In this document: positions 23,201 to 32,614 of the stretch, one piece after another | Position numbering within the stretch: the stretch's first letter is position 1 | How the letters are laid out: the number at the start of each line of letters is the position of its first letter | Assembly (NCBI GenBank): GCA_024220525.1 | Contig: JAMYWO010000002.1 | Coordinates: 245,432-309,431 of the forward strand | Origin: Cochliopodium minus | Taxonomy: Eukaryota > Discosea > Himatismenida > Cochliopodiidae | Reading direction: 5' to 3' | Length of the DNA stretch: 64,000 nucleotides | Notes under the pieces: generated by a model | The model's database searches: none | What the model saw: the letters and a program-made list of their open reading frames with translations, nothing else | Told to the model about the DNA's origin: nothing | Position numbers and translations under genes: made by a program

Positions 23201-23662
23201 GGAGAGAAATCTCAGAATGGATCCAATGATCAGCTCGATACTTCTACTGATAAACCAAAGACCACAAAGAAAGTTGTTAAAAAAATTGTTAAAAAGGTTG
23301 TGAAGAAAGTTGTAAAGAAATCTGATTTGGAAAACAATTCCAATACTACCAATACTTCATCTACTGATCTCAACACCTCCACAGAATCTTCTTCTAAGAA
23401 AGAATCTTCTGTTGGAAAATTGAATGTTGATGAAAAATTCAAAGCAGAATCTCAGATTGAAGTAAAAAAGACTGAAGGTCCTAGAGTCGGTAAGCTTGAT
23501 ATCTCTAGCAGATATAATGCTCAATCTCAAATCGAAGTAAAGAAATCAGTTAGTGATACTAATGTTAATGTTAAATTATCCGATAAATTGAATCAATATA
23601 CTCAAAATACATCCACCAACAAACTTCCTACTACCACACCAACCCCTAACGAAGATAACTGA
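20213..23662 (+). CDS. Large Lys/Glu-rich repeat protein with two alternating modules
   Basis: A single intronless frame of 1149 codons includes a 307-base N gap at 20479-20785. After an extremely acidic Glu/Val/Ile leader, two modules alternate. Module A is VGKMNVEEKFKAESQIEVK plus RTVEQP, about 27 residues, roughly 14 copies. Module B is VGKLESKEHVFKPSELEK plus EEK, about 24 residues, roughly seven copies. Two copies of a longer unit (ISDKMRSFTETKTVESEKPK, then LEDLVEKTVFSVGTQELKE) and two of a basic VVKK-repeat ending VVKKSDLENN follow, with acidic PIPEDDE spacers. There is no membrane segment, cysteine pattern or signal peptide. It looks like a disordered scaffold whose VGK(M/L)..E.F motif is a recurring binding peptide. 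The copy number is uncertain because the gap lies within the repeats. Confidence 0.75.
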   Translation: MSEEEIEIEVEEEVEIEVEEEVEIEVEEEVEIEVEEEEEVEEEETQKNTKNTVGKLNVEEKFNPQSNEVIKTKTTVGKLESKEHVFKPXXXXXXXXXXXXXXXXXXXXXXXXXXXXXXXXXXXXXXXXXXXXXXXXXXXXXXXXXXXXXXXXXXXXXXXXXXXXXXXXXXXXXXXXXXXXXXXXXXXXXXXKEHVFKPSELEKEEKTVGKMNVEEKFKAESQIEVKRTVELPQTVGKLESKEHVFKPSELEKEEKTVGKMNVEEKFNAESQIEVKRTVEQPQSVGKMNVEEKFKAESQIEVKKTVEPPQSVGKLESKEHVFKPSELEKEEKQVGKMNVEEKFKAESQIEVKRTVEQPQSVGKMNINEKFKAESQIDVKRTVEQPKTVGKLGLNEDVFKPSELKKEEKQVGKMNINEKFKAESQIDVKRTVEQPKTVGKMNINEKFKAESQIEVKRTVEQPKVESKISDKMRSFTETKTVESEKPKISLEDLVEKTVFSVGTQELKESTNSTNPPKSTQEIKTQSKQTTKPIETKPKQETKTTVEHHDAPIPEDDEEIIEESSTVFSGKKVESEEEPIPEDEEVIDDNKPVESKPTGTKSTVGKLEVKEDVFKPSELKKEEKQVGKMNVEEKFKAESQIEIKKTVEQPKTVGKMNINEKFKAESQIEVKKTVEQPKTVGKLGLNEDVFKPSELKKEEKQVGKMNVNEKFKAESQIEVKKTVEQPKTVGKMNINEKFKAESQIEVKRTVEQPKVESKISDKMRSFTETKTVESEKPKLSLEDLVEKTVFSVGTQELKEGNQRTSQTSTTTLQPPKSTQDRKSQETKTQPKQTIKQEVKPKQEPKQEPKQEPKQTEIKPTEKKVEHKDEPIPEDDEIIEESHATVFSGKKEPETQEELPTTPSQKYKEDVFEDDEPIVEDDHIIGSTPQKGTKEESNETESEKPKTTKKVVKKVVKKVVKKVVKKSDLENNSKTSSTDLNTSTETKQEEPVKVEEPENSGEKSQNGSNDQLDTSTDKPKTTKKVVKKIVKKVVKKVVKKSDLENNSNTTNTSSTDLNTSTESSSKKESSVGKLNVDEKFKAESQIEVKKTEGPRVGKLDISSRYNAQSQIEVKKSVSDTNVNVKLSDKLNQYTQNTSTNKLPTTTPTPNEDN
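20479..20785. other. 307-base N gap inside the repeat protein gene
   Basis: Both edges read AAGGAACATGTATTCAAACC, which is part of module B. The true number of modules across the gap is therefore unknown, although the reading frame happens to be kept at the given N length. Confidence 0.9.
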
Positions 23663-23704
23663 ATAAATAAAAATTTTGAATCAAAAATTTGAATTTTAAT
23701 TTTT

Positions 23705-26175
23705 TCAACATTTCAATTTGGAATTTTCATTGTTATATTTAAACATTGTAATATAGTTTATGGAAAGGAAAGATATGAGGACTGAAATAAGTGGTCTTGG
23801 GAGACTTGCCAACAAGTTTTTCTTTTCATTTTTTTGTTTGTGAATGAGAAACAAAAGCTTTGAAATCATTTTAAATTCATCACTCCAATACTTGTGGTTT
23901 TCTTTCTAAAAAAAGCAAAAATATTATTAGGAATTAAACATAATAAATAAGGTTCTTACATTCCAAGGTTCGAGAGAAGCTTTTGGTTAAATTTAGGTTT
24001 ATTATTTTTATATTTAAATTTTTTTTTTTTAAAAGTTCTCACCAAACTTAAACTTAAAAATGTCATCATATTTTTCTCCATTTCCCCATCCACCAAAAGT
24101 ATAAAGATGAGAATCAGTGAAACAAATAGATTGACAGGATCTCGCTAATATTTAATCCAAAAAATTTTAAATAAAAACAAAAAATGATGTGTTTTACCAT
24201 AAGGAAGCTTTGTGTTTTTGACGAAATATTCTCTTATCTTTTCTTCATCAGGCATAATTTCAAAAAAGGTGTTATTAATGGTATCAAAAGCGACAATAGA
24301 AAATGTTCTCTCATGAGAATTTCCCATTTGACCTTTTTTTTTAAGAAAATTTAATCAAAAAAGAATAATAATCAAATAAAAAAATTTTACCACCAACAAT
24401 AAACATGAACTCCCTTGCTCGTGTCTAAATTTGTACCAAAAATTTTTTTAATTTCAATAGTTTTTAAATAGTTTTTAAATAGTTTGTATTTTTTTTTTAC
24501 AATTGCAGCATCTCTTCCTATAGGTATTTCACCTTTATAGACAATAGATTCCACATCATTATTTTCTAAACAAAACAAAATGAAATAATTCTGTAAAAAA
24601 AAAAAAGAGATTTTGTTTACCACAGTCATATTTCCAAATGTATGCACCAATTTTGGTTGAATCATTAGTAATGAAATATGCATTCTTTCCAACAACCTTT
24701 TTTTTTAAATTTATTTGTTTTTTAAAATCAACATTTTTTTTTTTATAATAAAAACAATTTTACAGAAGCTGTATTTCCTCCAATTTTTTCACCTTTAAAA
24801 AAAAACATTTTTGATTTTATTTTTTAAATATAATTTTTAGTGATTTTTTTGAACTAACCAGTGAATCCGTGCACCCGTTCTGTTTTCCAAAACTCATTGA
24901 GCAAATCATACTTGTGAATCACATTTCCGTCCAAATCAGATGAACCTCCATAAAAAGTTTGTTGAAATTTTTTTTTCAAAAATATTCTCAAAAAAAATAA
25001 TACCATCACCCTAAAGAATTTTATTTATTTAATCATTTTTTTTATTTTTTTTTTTATTTTATTTTTATTTTTATTTTTAATTTATTTTTTGAATTAATTT
25101 TATTTTTTATTTCAAAATTACCAAAAAAATGAAAAAAGTTTGATTGTAAACCCAACAGGTAGAACAAAAAGAAGAAACAGGACAGTCAGTTTCAGAAAAT
25201 TCATTTTTCTTGATGTCATAGACAATCATTTTTTTGTTAGGGAAAGACGATTCATTTACTCCTTTATTTTTAAAAAAAAAAAAGTAAAATATAAAAAAAA
25301 TATAAAAAATATAATTAATAATTTTAATAAATAATTTAATTAATATTAATATTAAATTTTATTTTCTAAAAACCTCCATATATGTACAATTTATTGTTAA
25401 AATGAAACCTACAAATTCAATATTAATTTTTTTTTTTTAAATTTCAAAAAAAAAAATTACATGTATCCTCCTGATACTTCTTGCAAGGGTTGGTTCTGTT
25501 ATTTTTTTTCATTTTAAAATATAAATGTGAATTATAATAATTCCGATGTACCTTTCCTTCTATTTTTGTCCAAATGTTTTTTTCTATATCATAACACCAA
25601 AAATCATTCAATCTTTTTTCTTCTGAATCCTTCCCTCCTATAGGATATCAAATACAAAAAAATTAATCAATTCATTTCATTTCGAAAATTATAATAAAAT
25701 CCCATAAATGAAAATTTTTTCATATTTATTGGTATGTTGAGGAGATATGATTCATCCTTATTGATCATGATCTTGTGAATAATAATTTCTATTTATAATT
25801 CTGATATATAATTTCGCATTTCACGAGATATCTTTACCATAGAGATAGATTTTCTTTTCTGCGCTGCAAAATGATGAGAAATTTCTTTTTGCGGGGAGTA
25901 TCCCTTGTACATCTATCTCTTCCCAATAGGTCTCCAGATAATGTTTGATCACCTTGCTATTATTTTTTTGATTCTCCTTCAATCTTTCTATTCCTTCCCT
26001 CACTTTAAAGAGAAAGATGAAAAAAATTTTGATTGATAAAATAAATAACGGTGAATGACAGATTATTTTGGGTGAATATAATTATTTTAATTTCAAATAG
26101 CTATATTAATAAATAAAGAGTTTGGTATTGTTATTATAAAGTACCCTTATTCCTATTATTATTTTGATTTCCCAT
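23705..26175 (-). CDS. Kelch-repeat protein with a C-terminal F-box-like helix
   Basis: The gene starts at the ATG at 26175 and has many small exons. Kelch blades are recognisable: GILPAKRNFSSFCSAEKKIY then LYGGKDSEEKRLNDFWCYD then NIWTKIEGK, then FHFNNKLYIYGG. Later exons give further degenerate blades, such as ENNDVESIVYKGEIP and NSHERTFSIVAFDTI. Kelch propellers bind proteins and often serve as adaptors. The last exon ends with KNLLASLPRPLISVLISFLS before a TGA at 23705-23707. Its LP-x5-I-x2-L pattern resembles the first helix of an F-box and recurs at the ends of two RCC1 genes in this window. I could not fix every exon, so the middle of the model is approximate. Confidence 0.65.
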
Positions 26176-26253
26176 ATGATAAAATGTTTTAAAAGTCTAT
26201 TTTTTATTTTTGATTAAAAAAAAAATAAATATAAAAAAAAAAAATTTGAAGAA
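26176..26253. promoter_or_regulatory. 78-bp divergent promoter region
   Basis: Only 78 bases separate the start codons of the kelch gene (-) and the F-box/PH gene (+). Both transcripts must start within this A/T-rich stretch or overlap. Confidence 0.55.
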
Positions 26254-26971
26254 ATGGAAGGAGATGATCATTTTTCATTGCTTCCTAAATTCATTTGTTT
26301 AAAGATATTCAATATGATAGATTGGAATACCTATATTACTTTGATTTATGTTTGCAAAAAATGGAAGAGCGCCATTGATGGAAATTGGAAAGCCAGATAC
26401 CTCATCGAGTCAAGAAAGAAGGAAATATCAAACAAGGAAAAAGATTATAAATTGAAATGCTTGAAATATAACGTAAAGAAAAAGAAAAAACTTATTATCC
26501 AATAATTCATTTTAATTTTACTCAATTAACTTTAATATCTTTCAATTGTTTCGATTTAAAGGAATATCCAAGCCATTCTGGATTTTTGATTAAAGAAGGA
26601 GGATTGATAAAGAATTTGAAGCAGAGATACTTTGTTTTGAAGGAGAATATTTTGTATTATTACAGAGGAATGGAAGAAGATGTAAATGAATTGATGGGAA
26701 ATGTAATTCACAAAAAGAATAAAATTATACAAAAAAATTTGGAGAAATTTAAAATTTACTTTTTTTCCTTTACAAAAAGATCGTTGTGATAGATCAATCT
26801 ATCATCCAATCCAGTGCAATGAGGCCATCAAAAGAACATGTCTTTGAAATATCTACGAAGCACAGGATCTTTGTACTTATATCAAAAACTGAAGAAGAGA
26901 AATCGAAATGGATAAAGGTGTTGTTGTTGACAAAACTCATCTATAAAAAGAAATTAGATCAATTAAAATAA
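26254..26971 (+). CDS. F-box and PH-domain protein
   Basis: Three exons (26254-26472, 26562-26702, 26780-26971) give 552 nt and 183 residues in phase. The N-terminus FSLLPKFICLKIFNMIDWNT then LIYVCKKWKSAI is a typical F-box, with the LP..I...L..W pattern. After it comes a PH domain: HSGFLIKEGGLIKNLKQRYF then VLKENILYYYRG, MGNIVVIDQS, and HRIFVLISKTEEEKSKWIKV with the invariant Trp of the last helix. F-boxes bind Skp1 in SCF ubiquitin ligases and PH domains bind phosphoinositides or proteins. The combination suggests a membrane-directed substrate adaptor (inference). Confidence 0.78.
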
Positions 26972-27049
26972 TCAATCCTTTTACTTGGACATTCTTTTAT
27001 AATGTGGTCCACATTGAAAAAATTTAATAAAAAATAAAATAAAATTGAA

Positions 27050-30000
27050 ATGAATTCTTCCATACTTTTAATACAAGAGCAATTGGTATCTATATGTGAT
27101 GATAATAAGATGAATTCTTCATTCATGGAATTTACCAAAAAAACAAAGTAATTATTCAAAAATTTTCCTTTATTATTAGCTCCGGTTCAAAAAAAAATTA
27201 TGTTTATTGATGTTTCTTATACTCCTATTAAACATTTCTAAACAACTCCTTAGATTATCAGATAATTATTCTTTTTGGTGTGCATTATATCAGTTCAAAA
27301 CAATAGCCTCGACCATGCCACAAGATACCATCAATGATTTGTAAGAAATATTCAATCAAGAAAATATTCAATTAAAATTAAACATATAATCATCATAAAG
27401 GTGAAATTTGAAGAATTCAATATAATTTGAACTGATTAAAATAATCGGCTATTATAAAAAATCTTTATAGAATTCAAAAAAATTATAATTTCATTTCCAA
27501 ATTTTCTTTCAATTAAAATTTTAAATCTTTTATATCTTAATTGGATAGAGTGGCAGAAATAGATGAAAAATTTTTGAAAGATAATTCTCCACAAGAAATT
27601 CGACTGAACAAACAAGACAAAGTTTTTTGGAAGAACACTATTGAATCGAAAAAATATGCAGAGTTATGCGACTACATGATGAAGAAGATGGGAGACTCCT
27701 TAACCTCAGACCTAGAGAAATTCCTCAAAAAATTTGCCCCTCAAAACGAAAAACCTCTTCCTGTCAACCCTGAGGTTGCTTTTGATGAAGAAACAGAAAA
27801 AACTGCTTCCGTTTCTGATCAAATTAATTTTATTTATGTAAATGGGGGTCTAATGAAATTAGTAAAAGCATCTTAAATTTATTAATTTTTTTTTCATTTT
27901 CATTTTTATTTTTCTTTTTGTTCATTTTTATTTTCTTTTTATTTATTTTTATTTTTATTTACAGTTCATCCAAAAACTTTCTAAGAACATGTCACTTTCT
28001 AATTTCCTTTTTTGGAAGGAACTACATGAATTTGAAGAGTTTTTCGAAGGATTTCAAGAAAAGGACATCGAGAACAAAATGAATAGATTGTTCAAACAAT
28101 ATCTCTCCGAAAAATCCGAAACAGAAATTGCATTAAGTGGAGATCTAAAAAAGAGGTTTGTTCTTTTGAAACAATTTTTTATTATTTATTTTTTTAATTT
28201 TTTTTATTTTTTTAATTTTATTTTTATTTTTTTTCAGGTGGGAAAACGCTCAAACGAAAGAACAAGTGATTAAAGTAACTAAAGAAGCAAAGAGAAAAAT
28301 AGAGATGATCATGTTGGTGGAAATCAACCAGTTCTTCAATGAGAACAACCTAGATGTAAACTATGGAAGATTCAACCAGTCTCGTTTCGAAATAGAAATG
28401 AGCAAAAAAGGAGAAACTGTTCTGAGTGCAGTATGGGGAAATTTGTTCATTGGTAAAAAAAAAGTTTTTAATATTATTTTTCTTTATTTTTTATTTTTTA
28501 TTTTTTACTTTTTATTTTTTATTCTTTATTTTTTTATTTTTTATTTTTTTATTTTTTATTTTTTATTTATTATTTTTTATTTTTAGATTCATTTTTTATT
28601 TTCATTTATTTGTTCTATTTTGAATTTTTAGATATTTTAAATTTTTTTTATTATTTGATTTTAATTTAGGATCAAAGAACACTCCTTGGAAGAATTCACA
28701 AATGAGTGGAGTGGTTTGTTTAACTAGGGAGAGTGTATCTAATGACGCATACTACCTTAAAATAATCAACTCAAAGACCTATGATGCATTGTTCGAAATT
28801 CCTCTTTTCGATGCAGAGAAATATATTCAATTAGTAAATTTTTTTTTTTTTATTATTTTTTTTAATTATTTTAAAATTTGTATTTTTTTGTATTATGTTT
28901 CCATTTTTTCATTTTTTCATTTTTTAGGAAAAAAACTTCCATAGATTTCAGTTAGAAAAAATTTTGTATGGATTTTTGCTTTCCAACAATGATCAAGCAG
29001 ATTTTCTCTACGAAGAAATTCATAAAATTCTGTGTCAACACAAAAAAATTAAAGTAAAAAAAAAATCAATACAAAATAAAAATTATAAAAATAATCTATT
29101 ATTTAATTTAAAAAAATCAAAAATAAAAATAAAAATTTAAAAAATAAATAAAAAAAAAAATTTAATATACTAAAAAAATTAAATTAAATGAAAAAATAAA
29201 AATTTTATTTTCTTTAAAGCCTCCAAAACTCTCGAAATCAAGATCAAGTAACCTGAAACTAATGATGAAGGGACATTCTAAGGATTTGGAGAACCACAAA
29301 ACCAACTTTGAGAAGTCTCTTAAGAAAAACTCCAAGAAAGTTTTGAATGACAATAAAACAATTGATTGGAGTACGGTAGTACCTGTATGGGAAGATATTT
29401 TTAAAGCAGTAGGTGTTGATTGCAATAATTTAGGTCTGTTTTAAAAAAAAAAATTTTTTTTTTTATTTTTTTTTTATTTTTTTATTTTTATATTTTTTTT
29501 TTCATTTTTTTTTATTTTTTTTATTTTTTTTTATTTTTTTTTTTTATTTTTTTTTCATTTTTTTGTTAGATGACCCACAGACGGCAAAGTATTTGATAGA
29601 AGTCGCAGTGAATGCTCATAATGATTTGGAACAAGATAAAAATGGCAACAGAAGAAAAAGTTTGGTTCCCAAATTCACTCCAGAAACGCCTCAAAAAAAA
29701 CCTTCCCCTCTCCAAATCTTACCCGTCAAAGATAGTGAAAATAACCAAAATAATAATCAACATCAAAATCATATAAATAATAACCAAAATATTAAAAATA
29801 TAAGCAATAATAATATGAATGAAAATAATGTGAACAATCGTTTGTATAATTTTGATAACGAAAATGTAAATAACGAGACGAATCATAATGACTTGAATAA
29901 TATTAATAATAACAATCATAATGTTAACAATAACAATCATTTGAATGTTAATAATAATATGAATATGATTAACAATAACCATCATAATGTTAATAACAAT

Positions 30001-30663
30001 CATAATGTTAATACTAATTTGAGTGTTAATAATAATAACAACAATATTGACAATAACAAGAATGATTTGAAAAGTTCGGATGGATACAGTAAGGGGAGTG
30101 GTTCTATGTACGAAGCTCTTTTCTTGAGGCAAACGATCATGAATTTATACCCCTCTGTAACTCTCAACACTCCCCAACAAAACTACGGACAGTACAACGA
30201 TTCAGTCTATTACCCCGTCTACGACCCCAACCATTCTCCATCAACAACAACACAACCTTTCAATCCAAACCAACCTCAATCTCTTCCCTTCAATCCAAAC
30301 AATTACAACTTGATAGATCAGAGTTTTAACAATGATAACTTTAATCCAAACAATAATAACAATAATAATAATAACTTTGTTCCCTTTAATCCTCACCTGT
30401 ATAACTTTGATCTTCAAAATAATCAGGTTCCTGTTTCTTTTGATCCTTCTTCTCAGATTCCTTCTTCAAAGTCTCCTCGGGGCTTCAAAGTTTTGGTTTC
30501 TGGAGAGACGGACGAGTTGCCTGTTTTGTCGGAAGAACTCCCTAGTTCTCAGTTGGTTGATTCCATTCGTGAAAGATTGACTATTGATGGTATGATAAAT
30601 AATATCAAACAAGGAGGTACTATTTCCCTCAAGAAAAGTACAAATATCAATTTGAACAATTAA
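27050..30663 (+). CDS. Tandem-RGS plus WASP-like protein (RGS-RGS-WH1-GBD-WH2)
   Basis: Nine exons from the ATG at 27050 (27050-27147, 27254-27340, 27549-27861, 27965-28155, then five more) join in phase where I checked, giving about 830 residues. The first RGS-like domain has KLSDNYSFWCALYQFKT then FLKDNSPQEIRLNKQDK. The second has SLSNFLFWKELHEFEEFF then FKQYLSEKSETEIALSGD. Next comes a WH1/EVH1 domain of WASP type: TVLSAVWGNLFIGSKNTPWK, MSGVVCLTRESVSNDAYYLK, FHRFQLEKILYGFLLS. A GBD-like helix follows: VWEDIFKAVGVDCNNL then DDPQTAKYLIEVAVNA. A long Asn/His-rich linker leads to DGMINNIKQGGTISLKKS, which resembles an actin-binding WH2. I see no classical CRIB core, and no Arp2/3-binding central-acidic tail before the TAA. 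By family knowledge it would link heterotrimeric G proteins to actin; that role is inferred. Confidence 0.75.
28469..28668. repeat. ATTTTTT-type simple repeat in an intron
   Basis: The intron before the main WH1 exon is a dense ATTTTTT/ATTTTTA repeat. It shifts phase freely and encodes nothing. Confidence 0.6.
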
Positions 30664-31009
30664 AATTAAATTTCTCTTCTTTGTTTCTATGATTCTGTCA
30701 TTTTATTCTTCAAAATAAAAAAAAAAAAAAAGTGAAAAAATCATTTGGAACAAAATTCATTTGAACAATGGTAAATTCAACAGATTAATAAAAAGGAAAT
30801 AATGCCTTAAAAATTATTTCTTCCTTTGTTATTTGAGTAATTTAAAAGAATTTTTGCTAATAAAAAATCTGTCAATATTTTTGACATGATAAAAAAAAAA
30901 AAGAAAAACTTTTCAAAAATTTTTCACCAAAAAAAAATTTAATTTTATTTAAAAAAAAAAGGAATACATCAAACAAAAATCAAACTCTTTTTCGAATCAT
31001 AATATAATA
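30664..31009. other. Intergenic gap
   Basis: This 346-base gap carries the 3' region of the RGS-WASP gene and the promoter of the next RCC1 gene. It contains several A-runs and no recognisable element. Confidence 0.4.
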
Positions 31010-32533
31010 ATGGATGGTTTTATTTTTTTTTTTTAATCCCCTAAATAATTTTTTAAATTTTTTTTTTTTTTTTGAATAGAAGAAGGGGTGGTTTTTTCAT
31101 TTGGATACAACGGGAATGGACAATGTGGATTAGGACATTCCAGAGATGTGTTTGTACCAACAAAAATAGAAGGGATAAAAAAATTAAAAATGATCTCCTT
31201 GGGAAGATTTAATTCTTTCATTTTGAATAGTAAAAAAAATTCAAAATTAAAAAATTTAAAAGTTATTTTTGGAATTAGAACCAATAGAGCCTATCAAAGG
31301 ATGTGGATCTAATGAATTTAAACAATTTGATTCTTCAAGTGAGGAGAATTTTGAGAAATTTCAAGATGTGAGAGAGGAATATGTTGAAGTTTTTCCTTCT
31401 GAAACTTTTTCAATNNNNNNNNNNNNNNNNNNNNNNNNNNNNNNNNNNNNNNNNNNNNNNNNNNNNNNNNNNNNNNNNNNNNNNNNNNNNNNNNNNNNNN
31501 NNNNNNNNNNNNNNCTATGGGTTCAAATGAATTAGGACAATGTGGTTTTGAAATTGATTTAAAAGTTGTCAAGGAACCCCGGCTTTTAATTTATGAGAAA
31601 AATATTTTATCTGTTTCTTGCGGAGCAAATTTTTCTTTCATTTTGTCAAGTAGAAAATAAAAAAACTTTTCCTTTAATTAATTTTTTTTTTTTCTAAAAG
31701 GTTTAGGAATGAAGTGTTTTGGGGAAAATGAAAATGGGCAACTAGGGAAGGGAAACTTCTTGAATCATTTTGGTGTTTATTCAGTAGATTCTATTCTAAA
31801 CGTTTCTTCAATTCACTGTGGATATTATTTTACAATCATTTTGACAAGTATTTTTACAAAAAAAAATTCTTATATATTTATTCGAGAAATAATCTTTTAA
31901 ATATTTAGGTGAAGGAGATGTTTATTCTTGCGGTTCTAATTATTTTGGGCAACTTTGTTTGGGAGATAACAGAGATAGATCAGAATTTACCAAGATAAAT
32001 CTTTCTCAAATTGTTTTAGTGGCTGCGGGAGAAAAACACGCTCTCTTTGTTGACAGTATAAATACTTTTTATTTTAAAAAAAACTTTTCTCAAAACTTTT
32101 TCTTTTTATCATAGGAAATAAAGACATTTATTCTTGTGGGTATGGTGGGAATGGACAATTGGGGTTGGGTGATAATTATAATAGTAATTTGGCTTGTAAA
32201 ATAAATTTAAAGAATATAAAGTTGATTCAGGGTTATCATATCCAAGAGTGGTACCCCCGGATCCATAAAATTCAAAGAAAAAGTTTTAGAGCAAATGTCA
32301 CTTGTTTTTTATTGTGTTTGAAGAGGATAGATGATCACATTAAAAAAAAAAGAAAACAGTATTCTTGTGTAATTCAAATACCAAAACCAATTCAACAAAA
32401 GATCATATCATTTTTTTATCTTTCAACAATCTTGAATCTTCCTTCATTTGAACTACCAAACAATTATACAAGAATTATAGTAAATTTAATTAATTTTATA
32501 AATTTAATTTTATTTTATTATTTTCAAATTTAA
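31010..32533 (+). CDS. RCC1-repeat protein with a C-terminal F-box-like helix (contains an N gap)
   Basis: A 7-nt first exon (31010-31016) joins in phase to 31080 to give MDEEGVVFSFGYNGNGQCG. RCC1 blades follow: GCGSNEFKQFDS, then MGSNELGQCGFE after the gap, MKCFGENENGQLGKGNF, VYSCGSNYFGQLCLGDN and IYSCGYGGNGQLGLGDN, each with trailing SCGANFSFIL or AAGEKHALFV strands. The last exon leaves the propeller and ends KRKQYSCVIQIPKPIQQK then IISFFYLSTILNLPSF. That tail matches the F-box-like tail seen in the kelch gene and in the RCC1 gene at 57-59 kb. A 100-N gap at 31415-31514 removes part of a blade. RCC1-like propellers serve as GTPase regulators or general scaffolds; the partner is unknown. 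Confidence 0.75.
31415..31514. other. 100-N scaffold gap in an RCC1 gene
   Basis: The gap is a standard-length placeholder. Its flanks are different parts of RCC1 blades and show no duplicated ends, unlike the gap at 45323. Confidence 0.9.
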
Positions 32534-32614
32534 AAATAGGAAAGAAAGAAAAGAAAGAAAAGGTTTTAGGAAATGTATAATTAAAATTGGATAAAAAAAG
32601 AAAATTTTTTTTAT

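Noticed and set aside
23960-23990. GGTTCGAGA near 23969 as a tRNA T-loop
   Set aside because: No matching acceptor stem or anticodon arm could be drawn around it; it lies in a kelch intron/exon region.
26959-27159. A minus-strand frame of 66 codons before the RGS-WASP gene
   Set aside because: It overlaps the plus-strand first exon (27050-27147), whose splicing into the RGS domain is phase-consistent.
27148-27253. Plus-strand segment reading APVQKKIMFIDV as a separate exon
   Set aside because: Including it breaks the frame into the next exon, whereas skipping it gives a continuous RGS-like sequence.
28266-28623. Plus-strand frames ending in long FYFLFF runs
   Set aside because: The real exon ends at a GT donor near 28453; the rest translates a T-rich intron.
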